Assembly: GCA_005801205.1 (NCBI GenBank) | Contig: SYDJ01000173.1 | Location: forward strand, 1 to 43,950 | From: Gammaproteobacteria bacterium | GTDB lineage: Bacteria > Pseudomonadota > Gammaproteobacteria > Pseudomonadales > Cellvibrionaceae | Direction of reading: 5' to 3' | DNA: 43,950 bases | Shown: piece by piece, positions 17,701 through 25,578 of the stretch | Layout: each line of letters starts with the position of its first letter | Numbering within the stretch: position 1 is the stretch's first letter | The notes under the pieces: generated by a model | The model's database searches: none | What the model was told of the DNA's origin: nothing | The model's input: only the letters and a program-made list of their open reading frames with translations | Position numbers and translations under genes: made by a program

Positions 17701-18938
17701 AGGCCGCCACCGTCAGTACCCAGCCATAAGTTCCCCTTTTTATCTTCTTGAACGGATAACACGGTATTGTGGCTTAAACTGTTTGGGTTAGAAATATCGC
17801 GAGAATAGGATGTAATAGGCGCGCTTGAACGATCAAAAAAGTTTATGCCTACAGGGTAGTTTCCCACCCAAATATCACCGCTCTTATCTTCAAATACTGT
17901 GCGAACTTGGTTGGAGTTAATGGAGCCCGCACGACCCGCTTCGTATTGATGATTAATAAAACGATTTTTTTCTTTATCGAAAACAGAAACGCCGCCACCA
18001 TCAGAGGCGACCCATAGCACCCCTTGTGAATCGAGCAGAAGTTTCCAAACATCATTGCTGCCTAAGCTATTACGATCTGCAGGATCATTCGAATAACGAG
18101 TCCCTTTTTGAGTTGTTGGATCAAAATGTACTATGCCATTTGCAGTGGCGAGCCAAAATTTTCCAGCTCTGTCGGAAATAATATCGGCAACACGATTGTC
18201 GGGCACTAAGTCGGGGTGTTCCGAATTTATTTTATAGAGCGTAAATGTTTTAGTTTTCCAATCAACCTGTTCAATACCTTCTTCTGTGCCTAACCAAAGC
18301 TTGCCCATACCATCAAGAAATGCGGCGTTAACTCGGGTGCTGTGAAGCCATTGTTGCTTTTTGTTGTCGGGCACTATCACGGTGTATTTAAGTGATTGTG
18401 GATCTATCACAAACAAGCCGGAGATAGAGCAGGCAATTATTTCTCCTGTTGGTAATTCTAGAATTTGCATTACGTCGCTGGTGGATAGTTTTATGGCCTG
18501 ATCTTCAGCATCTTTAATCCGAATTAATTTTTCTGTATCAGTATTAAATTTCAGTATGCCGGTTCTTGTGGCAACCCATAGGTTGTGGTGACTATCCTCA
18601 AAAATATGTTGAACGGCTTTTACCGCCTCTTTTTCGCCAGGTTTTTCTTCGTTTTCCATTACCTCAATTTGGCGAAATTCGTAACCATCATAGCGAATAA
18701 GTGCATTGCCCCCACCAAACCACATGAAACCATCCGAGTCTTGAAACAGTGACCTGCCTTCGCCCAACGCAAGGTCTTTGTTTTCCATAATGTTTTGAAA
18801 GCTAATGCGTTCTGGCAAGCTGGCGGCTATGGCGGCAAGCGGCGCACACAAGGCTACCAACAGGGCTGTCAACAACGCCGAGGAGAAAAGTGCGTTTGTG
18901 ACATGAGGATGGAACCAGGAGTTTTTGTTGGAGCGCAT
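14757..18938 (-). CDS. Periplasmic-propeller sensor kinase with CheA-like Hpt/ATPase output
   Basis: 1393 residues. Order: signal sequence or membrane anchor (~15-36); about twelve or more two-component propeller repeats (~45-740, motif 'D..G.lWiGT..GlnlfnretkkF'); a Y_Y_Y Ig-like domain ('YKLEGFDKDW...NPGTYVFKVKGSNNDG', ~770-830); one membrane span (~838-858); a coiled coil to ~895; a PAS-like domain (~890-1000). The output is not the usual HisKA: an Hpt-type phosphorylation site H1076 in 'MHTIKGNSRTYGF' is followed by a CheA-style ATPase with N-box 'HILRNAVDHGLE' (~1233), 'DDGRGL' and 'GRGVGLDAV' (~1326). No receiver, CheW-like or DNA-binding domain is present, and no response regulator is adjacent, so it must signal to a partner elsewhere. 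Propeller sensors of this type often detect oligosaccharides. GAGG lies eight bases before the ATG. Confidence 0.9.
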   Translation of the reverse strand: MRSNKNSWFHPHVTNALFSSALLTALLVALCAPLAAIAASLPERISFQNIMENKDLALGEGRSLFQDSDGFMWFGGGNALIRYDGYEFRQIEVMENEEKPGEKEAVKAVQHIFEDSHHNLWVATRTGILKFNTDTEKLIRIKDAEDQAIKLSTSDVMQILELPTGEIIACSISGLFVIDPQSLKYTVIVPDNKKQQWLHSTRVNAAFLDGMGKLWLGTEEGIEQVDWKTKTFTLYKINSEHPDLVPDNRVADIISDRAGKFWLATANGIVHFDPTTQKGTRYSNDPADRNSLGSNDVWKLLLDSQGVLWVASDGGGVSVFDKEKNRFINHQYEAGRAGSINSNQVRTVFEDKSGDIWVGNYPVGINFFDRSSAPITSYSRDISNPNSLSHNTVLSVQEDKKGNLWLGTDGGGLNFFNRETGDFTSFKSDPNDPTTINGNAVLSVYIDSTGLIWTGVWGGGVASFNPVDKKFTRYPFDKQRKITERTTTSNRLNSAPVWSIREDKDHNMWITTHSGGVSKYNRETKLFTHYVHIESDPESLTGDLVWNTFEDSKGNFWVGTSSGLNLMNREKETFTRYVTDPKDPTSLSNPSVLVIFEDSKQRLWLGTDAGLNLFNPETKKFTIYNKKSGFIDDTIRNIVEDTNGNLWLSTNNGFISFNPETQKIKNYNRISGRLVGGFQTRSGFISSRGEVIFGGVNGLRIFKPTELTDNTNVPPIVLTDFKIFADTITVGGPDKLLKSTVNRTDLIQLDHTRSMFVFGFSALNFRDTAKNKYAYKLEGFDKDWMDAGSQRVAKYTNLNPGTYVFKVKGSNNDGVWNEEGKSITIIQLPPPWKTWWAYTLYALTLLGIVVWFIYQQRRKRQLIEEQNRILEIKVNERTAEVREKSKDIQAMLSNIPQGLFTVQDNGKIHPEYSVYLKTIFETTDIAGRHVNDFLFHGAAIASDALDSAKAAIFAIIGEDEMNFGFNKSLLLSEFDINIGAKKKCLALDWNPIIVDDVVNKLMVSVRDVTQIRQMENAALEQKRQLDIISQLLNLSAEKFLSFEESSIGYIQVIREVIEATPQRNEKVIALMFRNMHTIKGNSRTYGFTHLSNTAHEIESTYSILKVSEQAIWDPEKLLEDLEHMEKALAEYSHVYRTVLGRGNDSGSNRTKGFWMHNTIMDKIQTYVDTKELTKLKVYLSQINANSIERNLVDVVTSLSSIASQLDKKMPVVTIEPSNVRIKVKAQELLIDVFSHILRNAVDHGLESTEERILAEKHQHGAITIRSSIENNELHISTQDDGRGLNIQGLFNKGVQMGKWKKDDKPSVADIADLMFQPGVTTKTAVTDISGRGVGLDAVRQFLAEQGGKVFVKLHTEEAKSPDFIPFELVVTLPSRLFFEAEESEVAADETKNP

Positions 18939-19309
18939 GAACGTTAGCCTCGTAGCATTTGTAGAGTATCGAACAGCATCAGTTTTCCGTTAAAAATTAT
19001 TTGCATAATTTCCACTTACAAAGTGTAGCAGCGTTCGACCTTAATGCCAAACTTAATGCCAGACTTAGTGCCAAAACAGTTACGAGCCATCTGCTCAAAA
19101 AATGCGTTCTATATATCAATATTTTTTTGTGTATTTCAGTCAATGTATGTGCGCGGAGGTACTAGGCAGGCAAAAGTGGCATCAACATCGTTTGCTGACA
19201 AAACAGTGTGCGCCAGAGATAACGCAGAATTAATGACCCGCGTAAAAAGGGATTTCTAGGCGCTAAGACTTAATTTCTCTTATTACTATATTAATAAACT
19301 AACGAGAGA
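18939..19309. other. Intergenic region upstream of the sensor kinase
   Basis: 371 bases without a convincing gene. It should hold the kinase promoter; a weak minus-strand TTGTAA/16/TAATTT pair is visible near 19000-19025. It also contains three tandem 12-base repeats (19040-19075). A 71-codon plus-strand reading frame (19044-19259) overlaps those repeats, has no ribosome site and shows no recognisable protein features, so I do not call it. Confidence 0.5.
19040..19075. repeat. Three tandem 12-bp repeats upstream of the sensor kinase
   Basis: CTTAATGCCAAA, CTTAATGCCAGA and CTTAGTGCCAAA stand head to tail without gaps, 100-137 bases upstream of the kinase start. A 12-base spacing is close to one DNA turn, so repeated binding of a regulator to one face of the helix is possible. 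Replication slippage is the alternative. Confidence 0.7.
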
Positions 19310-19741
19310 CTAGCCTGCCGGTTTCTCGTTGGTTTGCTCTGTACCACCAACTCGTGCATCAAACTTCTCTAACTCAATATTGATGGCTTCCGTTGAAATA
19401 TTGACCTCGTAGAACGAAAACAACAGCGATATCACCAACAAAATCAGGCTGTTGGCGAATAGTAATTGACCCGCAACTGACCATTGCATGAGTAGCGCAA
19501 ACATAGACAAGGTACACATCACAAATGACAAGACCCCAAAGGCTTGCATACGGCGAATAACCTGAATACGCAACCGCAGGTTATCTATTTGACGACGAAC
19601 AAGAACTTGCGAGACGGCATTTTCCACGCTGCTTAGCTGACGAATGACATTGGTTAACACCACAAAACGGTTGGTATAGGCCAACAATAGCAACGAAATC
19701 GCAGGGAAAAGTAAACTGGGCGTGGTGATGGTCATTTCCAT
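19310..19741 (-). CDS. DUF2721 membrane protein
   Basis: 143 residues with three hydrophobic spans: 'LLFPAISLLLLAYTNRFVVL' (~10-30), 'AFGVLSFVMCTLSMFALLM' (~67-86) and 'LLFANSLILLVISLLFSFY' (~93-112). The early motif 'PAISLLLLAYTNRF' and the central basic 'QIDNLRLRIQVIRRM' are characteristic of DUF2721, whose role is unknown. The C-terminal tail (~30 residues) is polar and acidic. It lies directly downstream of mshQ on the same strand (67 bases between mshQ stop and its start), so it could be read through from the MSHA operon, though family members are usually found apart from pilus genes. Confidence 0.82.
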   Translation of the reverse strand: MEMTITTPSLLFPAISLLLLAYTNRFVVLTNVIRQLSSVENAVSQVLVRRQIDNLRLRIQVIRRMQAFGVLSFVMCTLSMFALLMQWSVAGQLLFANSLILLVISLLFSFYEVNISTEAINIELEKFDARVGGTEQTNEKPAG

Positions 19742-19807
19742 AATGCACTTCTTATTAATGAACAGAAACGGGAGTTTAGTAAGTTATCGCCGAGCGCGAA
19801 TCTTTGG

Positions 19808-22800
19808 CTACTGCAATCTTTCGCGCCAGTAAATAATTCTGTCATGGCCGCGATAGGAGCCAAAGTTAAAGGTTGCATTAGGCAAACTCACATCCGAGTA
19901 ATCGCCGTTCTGATCCCAATCGAAACGCAGCCACGGCAAATCCGTTAAATTTACGCCCACCTCAAACTCACCGGTGCCGCCATTGGGTGACGTAAATTGT
20001 TGCCCCGCACTGCCTGCATTAAAACCTACATGGGTTGGGCTTAAGCTGATGTAAGTCCCCTGTGTAGAACCACCCGTTAAATTTACGGTGCGATTGTCAT
20101 CGATAGAGATGGCTCCCGCCGGATAAGTAATAGCCGTGCGGAGAACCTGGGTGCATGAATCATTCGCATTGACCGCAAAGTAGTTACCCGTCCAATACTC
20201 GGTTACGAAATTTACCAACAACGGATGAGTTTCGGGGCCAAAGGCGTCATCTAAACGCAAACGACCAAAACGCACATCCCAAGGTGCCCCCAATGCAATC
20301 TCTGCGCAGCTTGCACCGCTACAAGCGGTAGTGGTTGCGACGTTCATGTCCTTAACTGACAAGCTGCGCGAATCGAAACTATCGGTTACGCCAAGCCCTA
20401 GCTGTAGGCTGCTAAGTGGCGCGTCGGGCGTAGCGGCACGATCAAAGCTTGCGCCGGGGCTCGTGGGAGACCAAACACCTTGTACCCACACACCTGAATC
20501 TATCGCTAAGGTTGCAGCCGATAATCGAGCCATGCGGTTTACACCATCATTGGCATTTTCTGCAACACCGTAAGGTTTGGCTACTGGGTTGCCGTATAGC
20601 CCATAATTTTGCATCACCGTACCTGTAATACCCTGTGCCTCCAAGGTATAACTCCAACTGGCTGCAGGTTGCCCCATGTAAATCAGGGAGGGCGACGCAG
20701 CACAATTATTGATAACCAACGACGTTGGCTTTAGGGTGTAATGATCGGGATAAAACCGGCCTATGGTGGGGCTTGTCGTTGGGGTTATATCCCCTGCCCC
20801 CAAATAATCGTTATCGGCCAAACGCGGCTGCACGGTAAAGCTCCCCACTTGATCCCATATCACATTTGAATTGATAAATGTGCCGGCCGGTGTTGTTGGC
20901 GAAAAACTTGATGTACCTGTTAATGGGGTTGCAACGCCACCCGATGCCGGATAAACCAAAGCAAGGTTACTCAACACAATATTATTTTGATTGACGGGCG
21001 ATTCGTTTCCAAAGTTGGGCGTGCGTTGCCCCGACGAATTGCGCGCCTCAACACTCACCTGAAAAGGTGTTCCACCAGGTAAAAACGCTGAAGTAGCAAA
21101 TGTCCCCGTGGTTCCAGCGGGATTAGGTGTAGCTGAATTAGATTGGATAGAGGATGCCACCAAGGTGGCAGGTTTCACCACAAAGTCATTACTACTCCCC
21201 GCTAAACTGATGGCAGGGTCATTACCAGAAGCACTCAAGTTTAATTGCGCGAGCAGCCTAATTTGCCCAACGTCTGAATAGTTCAACGGAATACTGGCTA
21301 TACCTGAGCCATTAAAATTTAAGCTTACGGGCAAATAACTCGGGCTGGCTAAATTTGCATTGGCATTCGCTTGGATAGCCGTGCCATTAACCGTGAATGT
21401 TTGGCCAGAAATACAAGCGATTGGATTACGGCACACATAGGCCATATTGACCGAACGCGTACCCGTTGTTTGCGCAACACAGGCACCTGTGACAGTGTCG
21501 GTACGAATGGCTTTTACTATGGGAGAGCCGTTAAGCGTTCCTGCAACCTGATTAGCCATGGTTGCCGAGGCGAGAGAACCCGATGCATCGCTATAAAACT
21601 TTAACGCGGAATTGACAAAATTAATCGCACCTGTGCCGGTTCTAGTTCCATCAGTAATAGTCAAGGTAAGAGCTGCTGGGGTAGTTTGCTGCAAATATTT
21701 GGTAAAGGAATTTACTGTGCCATTAAAACTAAAAGTATTCCCCCCAACCCATGAACCCGTTGCGGGCGATGTGGATAAGGTTACGTTAGTACCTAATGGC
21801 GGTGCTATTGCAGTACCGCTTGAATCTACTGCAGTAAAGGTAATTGGTTCACCTGCGCACGTTATGCCCGTGCCACTGGAGGCAACTGTGTAGCCAGCCA
21901 CAGTTGCCGCGCCACAGGACGAACTGGTATTCGGTATCACCCCCGCCTGAGTATTCATGGCGGTAAATAGGCTAGCCGCAGGGATTTTCCAATTTAATTT
22001 CATAACGGCCAAACCGCCGTTTTCATAGAATTCTAAGGTTACAGGGTAAGATTGGCCGGCCACTAAGCTCACATTAGCACTTGTATTGGTAGCGACCGCA
22101 TGATCTGTCCAATTGTTTATCACCAGTAGGTTATTAACCCACAAACGCACACCATCATCCGATGCTGTTTGGAATTGATAGTTGCCCGTGGTTGGTGCGC
22201 GCAAAAAACCCGTCCATCGCACAGAAAAGTTATTAGTAGCCACCCCTGCAACACCCGTGGCACCTGAGCCCCAATCAAAATTAACACTGTTATCTATACG
22301 TGTGCCCGCCGGCGAACCGGTCAAGGTTCTATTGTTAAAATAGTTACCGACTAAACCGCCTATCAACCCCGTAGTACAAACGGGGGCGACATTACAGGCG
22401 TTAGCTGGGGTGGAATTGGGTAAACAGTTACCCGTGACCAAGCTGCCCGAACTCACATTAATGGTTGAATAATTAGGTGCGGTTAAATTGCCGTATACCG
22501 TGGTTGAACTAAGGCTTACCGCCCCGCTGGTTGAAGTGATGGATATGGTTGCCGCTGATGACCCAAGCTTGCTGCCCGCAATACTAACCGTACTGGCACC
22601 CGATATGCTCCCACTGGTCATAACCACGTTAGTCATTACCAAAGGGTTATTCGATGTCATAACAAATGCGCCCGATAGAACACCTCCAGTTATTGTCATG
22701 CCCGATTGCGCCCTAGCTCCCGCCGATAAACTCGTGTTGTTCGTGGTTATTGTATTGCCTGTAGTTGTCACCAAACCGGCAACACTGCCCCCGGTTAAAT

Positions 22801-23251
22801 TGATGTTACTGCTAGTGGTTATTGCTCCAGAAACCGTACTCTCAACCAGCGTGACAGCACCGCTACCTCCCTGTAGGGCACCAAAAATAGTATTGGTGCC
22901 CGCAGCCACTATGGTTCCGTATGAAGACGTAAGATTAATATTGGCTAAAGCCGAACCTATAGTGTTGTTGTTTAGCGAAAAACCATTATTTGCAACGATA
23001 TTAATGGTGGTGCTTGCGGTTAAAATATCGCCACTGGCTAGCGTGACGCGGCCATTGCCTGTGCAGGTGTAGGTTGTACCGCTGACACTCCAACTGGTAT
23101 TGCAGGGTGGGTAGCTGCCACTGGTTAAATTATAGGTGGCGGCCTGCGCGCTAAAAGCCACGCATAAACTCAGCCATAACCCTAGGCAACAGCAACGTTT
23201 TATCGGTGCTAGGTAAATATCCATTAGGCAATCTAAAACAATCTTATACAT
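19808..23251 (-). CDS. mshQ: MSHA biogenesis protein MshQ with a PA14 domain
   Basis: 1147 residues, last gene of the MSHA locus. There is a signal peptide (hydrophobic core 'CLGLWLSLCVAFSAQA', cleavage near residue 37; an ATG at 23224 is an alternative start with a shorter leader). Residues ~40-290 are low-complexity Ser/Thr/Asn/Gly repeats with an alternating pattern typical of beta-solenoid surface proteins. Residues ~300-430 are a PA14 domain ('GLVGNYFNNRTLTG', 'FSVRWTGFLRAPTTGNYQFQTASDDGVRLWVNN', 'YENGGLAVMKLNW'), a fold often used for glycan binding. The C-terminal ~600 residues are the DUF6701 region that defines MshQ, ending 'GDYSDVSLPNATFNFGSYRGHDRIIYWRERL'. MshQ is thought to be an exported pilus-associated or tip component. 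It has about ten cysteines, compatible with disulfides outside the cell. Confidence 0.9.
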   Translation of the reverse strand: MYKIVLDCLMDIYLAPIKRCCCLGLWLSLCVAFSAQAATYNLTSGSYPPCNTSWSVSGTTYTCTGNGRVTLASGDILTASTTINIVANNGFSLNNNTIGSALANINLTSSYGTIVAAGTNTIFGALQGGSGAVTLVESTVSGAITTSSNINLTGGSVAGLVTTTGNTITTNNTSLSAGARAQSGMTITGGVLSGAFVMTSNNPLVMTNVVMTSGSISGASTVSIAGSKLGSSAATISITSTSGAVSLSSTTVYGNLTAPNYSTINVSSGSLVTGNCLPNSTPANACNVAPVCTTGLIGGLVGNYFNNRTLTGSPAGTRIDNSVNFDWGSGATGVAGVATNNFSVRWTGFLRAPTTGNYQFQTASDDGVRLWVNNLLVINNWTDHAVATNTSANVSLVAGQSYPVTLEFYENGGLAVMKLNWKIPAASLFTAMNTQAGVIPNTSSSCGAATVAGYTVASSGTGITCAGEPITFTAVDSSGTAIAPPLGTNVTLSTSPATGSWVGGNTFSFNGTVNSFTKYLQQTTPAALTLTITDGTRTGTGAINFVNSALKFYSDASGSLASATMANQVAGTLNGSPIVKAIRTDTVTGACVAQTTGTRSVNMAYVCRNPIACISGQTFTVNGTAIQANANANLASPSYLPVSLNFNGSGIASIPLNYSDVGQIRLLAQLNLSASGNDPAISLAGSSNDFVVKPATLVASSIQSNSATPNPAGTTGTFATSAFLPGGTPFQVSVEARNSSGQRTPNFGNESPVNQNNIVLSNLALVYPASGGVATPLTGTSSFSPTTPAGTFINSNVIWDQVGSFTVQPRLADNDYLGAGDITPTTSPTIGRFYPDHYTLKPTSLVINNCAASPSLIYMGQPAASWSYTLEAQGITGTVMQNYGLYGNPVAKPYGVAENANDGVNRMARLSAATLAIDSGVWVQGVWSPTSPGASFDRAATPDAPLSSLQLGLGVTDSFDSRSLSVKDMNVATTTACSGASCAEIALGAPWDVRFGRLRLDDAFGPETHPLLVNFVTEYWTGNYFAVNANDSCTQVLRTAITYPAGAISIDDNRTVNLTGGSTQGTYISLSPTHVGFNAGSAGQQFTSPNGGTGEFEVGVNLTDLPWLRFDWDQNGDYSDVSLPNATFNFGSYRGHDRIIYWRERLQ

Positions 23252-23301
23252 TCGATGTATCCAAAAAGGTAAGCCAGCCTATATTTTTATGCCTGAATAA
23301 A

Positions 23302-23817
23302 TTATTCCTGCTTTAAAAAAGAACCCGCTTCAATCGTTCGCTCTGCACGTAAATTCCCAGAGCCGCAGGTTGCAGCACTCGTAATTCTGTAAAAACTGCT
23401 TAACTTATTTGACGCTGCAGCCGCCGTGTAATTAGCCGGTGTAATGGGTGCGCAATGAGTCTCATCTTGAAACTGGCAAGTACAAGTCACCACCGCAGAA
23501 CAATTATTTAAACCTGACACTGTAAAGGTATAGGTCGTGTTGAGCGCAACGCATCGGCCATCAACGGCTTGCCGAGTTAAGGCTTGCGTAGTATCGAAAA
23601 ACAATACCTGCATCCCACGCTGCGCACCACTTTCAGCGGCATAAAATGCCTGAGTTGAAATAGCTTCTTGTACAGCAGACGTGCTGACCTGAATCGTATT
23701 ACGTGAAAGTACCAACGCAAACACACCCATCACCACTACGATAAAAATCGCCAAGGGCAATAAAAAACCCTGCTGCTGTTTATGTATTGGCTTCGAGTGA
23801 ATTAATTTAAGGGACAT
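23302..23817 (-). CDS. mshP: MSHA minor pilin-like protein MshP
   Basis: 171 residues. Prepilin-type leader 'MSLKLIHSKPIHKQQQG' ends in Gly, followed by 'FLLPLAIFIVVVMGVFALVLSRNTIQ'. The usual Glu at +5 of mature pilins is replaced, as in PilX/GspK-like tip pseudopilins, consistent with MshP. The globular part contains 'AFYAAESGAQRGMQVLFF', diagnostic of this group, and several cysteine pairs ('CTCQFQDETHC') likely to form disulfides in the periplasm. Its ATG overlaps the mshO stop by 11 bases, implying translational coupling. Confidence 0.88.
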   Translation of the reverse strand: MSLKLIHSKPIHKQQQGFLLPLAIFIVVVMGVFALVLSRNTIQVSTSAVQEAISTQAFYAAESGAQRGMQVLFFDTTQALTRQAVDGRCVALNTTYTFTVSGLNNCSAVVTCTCQFQDETHCAPITPANYTAAAASNKLSSFYRITSAATCGSGNLRAERTIEAGSFLKQE

Positions 23818-24679
23818 TGCGTATCATCACCGAATGATTGAATGCTACAGATTCTGCCTTATGTGCAAAAGCAATAGTAAATTGCACAAGCGTATTACGG
23901 TTTTCCGCGCCCGCCGTTAATGCAAAAGGCGCTGTTGCAACAACATTAGCGGCCAGCAGGCTATAGCTAGAGCTTAAATCAACCGCTGCACTGGTCGCAT
24001 CCTGATTATCGTAAAAACGCAATTCGTTATTTACCACACAAAAAGCATGGGGGGCATTCAACAAATAAAACCGCTTATTCACAGAGTTGCGCTGCCATAC
24101 CCTTGCCGCCGCAAGCGTAAGCTGTGTATTGGTGCGTGAACCTAAAGCAGCGCGCGACCCAGGGTTTACACCATAAACCTCAGTAGCCGCCATAGCGCCA
24201 ATACTGACAAATTGTGCTGTACCAAATTCTATTTCATGGGGTGATACTACTAAGATGTCTGCCGGCGATGCGCCATTCAAGGCATCTGGCACGTAGTCTT
24301 CTTTATAGTTTGCATTTTGGAAATGACCAAGATAATTGCCACCACTGGCAATTGGCATAAATTCAACGCACATATTGGAGTTGGTCAGCCGTACACTGTT
24401 AGGCAGTGCAATACGCAATTGGCGCGACATGCGTTCAATAGCTTGACGGCCGGTATTCACTAAACGAGTGCGGGTTTGCGACAATTGATACGACTTAGTG
24501 GATTCAACCACAAAGGTTCCACCCATAGCGGCTAAGATCGATAAAATAACAATAACCGCAATCATTTCGATTAGCGTAAATCCACGTGTGGATTTTTTAA
24601 AACCAAGAATGTTAAACGCACGATTTTTAAAAGCAGGGTTTTTAAAAGCAGGGTTTTTAAAAACAGATAGGCGCAACAT
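23807..24679 (-). CDS. mshO: MSHA minor pilin-like protein MshO with an expanded leader
   Basis: 290 residues. The type IV prepilin motif 'RGFTLIEMIAVIVILSILAAMGG' is standard, with cleavage expected after G33 and Glu at mature position 5. 'RTRLVNTGRQAIERMSRQLRIALP' is the conserved MshO/PilW-like segment. The odd feature is the leader: 33 residues instead of about 6-10, built from a repeated FKNPA/FKNRA pentapeptide encoded by three 15-bp tandem units. No in-frame ATG, GTG or TTG lies between the repeats and the prepilin motif, apart from the second-codon TTG, so the long leader seems genuine. The start shares TAATG with the mshD stop. Confidence 0.9.
   Translation of the reverse strand: MLRLSVFKNPAFKNPAFKNRAFNILGFKKSTRGFTLIEMIAVIVILSILAAMGGTFVVESTKSYQLSQTRTRLVNTGRQAIERMSRQLRIALPNSVRLTNSNMCVEFMPIASGGNYLGHFQNANYKEDYVPDALNGASPADILVVSPHEIEFGTAQFVSIGAMAATEVYGVNPGSRAALGSRTNTQLTLAAARVWQRNSVNKRFYLLNAPHAFCVVNNELRFYDNQDATSAAVDLSSSYSLLAANVVATAPFALTAGAENRNTLVQFTIAFAHKAESVAFNHSVMIRNVP
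24618..24662. repeat. Three tandem 15-bp repeats inside the mshO leader
   Basis: Plus-strand units GCACGATTTTTAAAA, GCAGGGTTTTTAAAA and GCAGGGTTTTTAAAA follow without gaps; the last two are identical. Because 15 is a multiple of three, copy-number change adds or removes five residues of the leader and keeps the reading frame. Confidence 0.92.
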
Positions 24680-25143
24680 TAAAAATTTGCCCTGTAAGCA
24701 GCAAGCGTAACCGAGAAACCTCTAGGGGCTGTAACACTTACCGTAACCAGTTTTTCATCATTCGCAGTGGTTACAGTCACATTGCGGGTGTAACCCGTAT
24801 AAGGTGTATCGCTCACGCCGTTAAAATCATCTACATCGTTCATATTGGCATCGGGCGTATTATTGCAGGCAACACCGGTTGGCGTACCGCAGGCGGGGAT
24901 TCCACCGGTTGGAGTATTCGCATCGTATTTTAACGCAAGTACTTCATCCAACTTAGCCTGCGCCAACTCCAATGCGCGCACTTGAATCAGCGGGTCTGTG
25001 TTGTGCAAAAGGCTGTAATTATAAGTTGCAAAAAGTGCGCTACTCGCAATGCCAACCACAATAATAAATACAATCATCTCAATCAGGCTTACACCGTTTT
25101 GAAAATGTTTTTTTGCCGTGTATGTTAAAAAATTAGTGCGCAT
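24679..25143 (-). CDS. mshD: MSHA minor pilin-like protein MshD
   Basis: 154 residues from ATG 25143, which overlaps the mshC stop by 11 bases; a GTG at 25173 would extend it ten residues into mshC. Prepilin leader 'MRTNFLTYTAKKHFQNG', then 'VSLIEMIVFIIVVGIASSALFATY' with Glu at mature position 5. 'QVRALELAQAKLDEVLALKYD' is the conserved MshD/PilV-like helix. The C-terminal part contains 'GYTRNVTVTT...KLVTVSVTAP', the beta-sheet of minor pilins, and a cysteine pair (ACGTPTGVAC). It is probably a priming or tip-complex minor pilin acting with MshC, MshO and MshP. Confidence 0.9.
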   Translation of the reverse strand: MRTNFLTYTAKKHFQNGVSLIEMIVFIIVVGIASSALFATYNYSLLHNTDPLIQVRALELAQAKLDEVLALKYDANTPTGGIPACGTPTGVACNNTPDANMNDVDDFNGVSDTPYTGYTRNVTVTTANDEKLVTVSVTAPRGFSVTLAAYRANF

Positions 25144-25546
25144 AACCACTCGCTTCAAGCGTAATGCTTGCACTTAAACCGCCGGTTGCACTTAAAGAAA
25201 TAGTGGTTGCCGTGGTGCGCCCAAGCTTATCGTAACTCAAGGTTACTGGCGTGGTGGTGACTCCAGACGGAAAAGCTAGAGGGTATCCTTGGGCGTGAAC
25301 TTTTATCGGCGTACCGCTCTCGGTAACGCTCACTGTGTTAGCCGTAAGAATCAGTTGAATATTGCTGCGTGCCATTGCGGTTTGTTGCGCAAAAAATAAG
25401 GCCGCGATGAGATCATCGCGGCCTGCTTGGATATTGGCACTATTTACACTGCCGAGGCGAGAGAACAAGGTTACTGAAAGAATACTGATTAAAATCATGA
25501 CAGTAATCAATTCAATAAGGGTAAAACCTCTCTCACCTTTTTGCAT
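25133..25546 (-). CDS. mshC: MSHA minor pilin-like protein MshC
   Basis: 137 residues from ATG 25546 (an in-frame GTG lies three codons upstream). Short leader 'MQKGERG', then 'FTLIELITVMILISILSVTLF', a canonical class III signal with Glu at +5. The following 'RDDLIAALFFAQQTAMAR' helix is typical of GspH/FimT-like minor pilins. The C-terminus is a beta-rich domain without cysteines. It sits 32 bases downstream of the pilin gene and overlaps mshD, so it is in the same transcript. Confidence 0.9.
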   Translation of the reverse strand: MQKGERGFTLIELITVMILISILSVTLFSRLGSVNSANIQAGRDDLIAALFFAQQTAMARSNIQLILTANTVSVTESGTPIKVHAQGYPLAFPSGVTTTPVTLSYDKLGRTTATTISLSATGGLSASITLEASGYAH

Positions 25547-25578
25547 AAAAACCACACAACACGTTTAGAGCGCATTAA

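Noticed and set aside
19040-19259. A small gene (71 codons) upstream of the sensor kinase
   Set aside because: It begins inside the 12-bp tandem repeats, lacks a ribosome site and has no plausible protein features.
22488-23072. A 194-codon open frame on the plus strand opposite mshQ
   Set aside because: It is antisense to the low-complexity Ser/Thr/Asn region of MshQ. The protein is Val/Pro/Leu-rich with no family features, as expected from a shadow of that codon bias.
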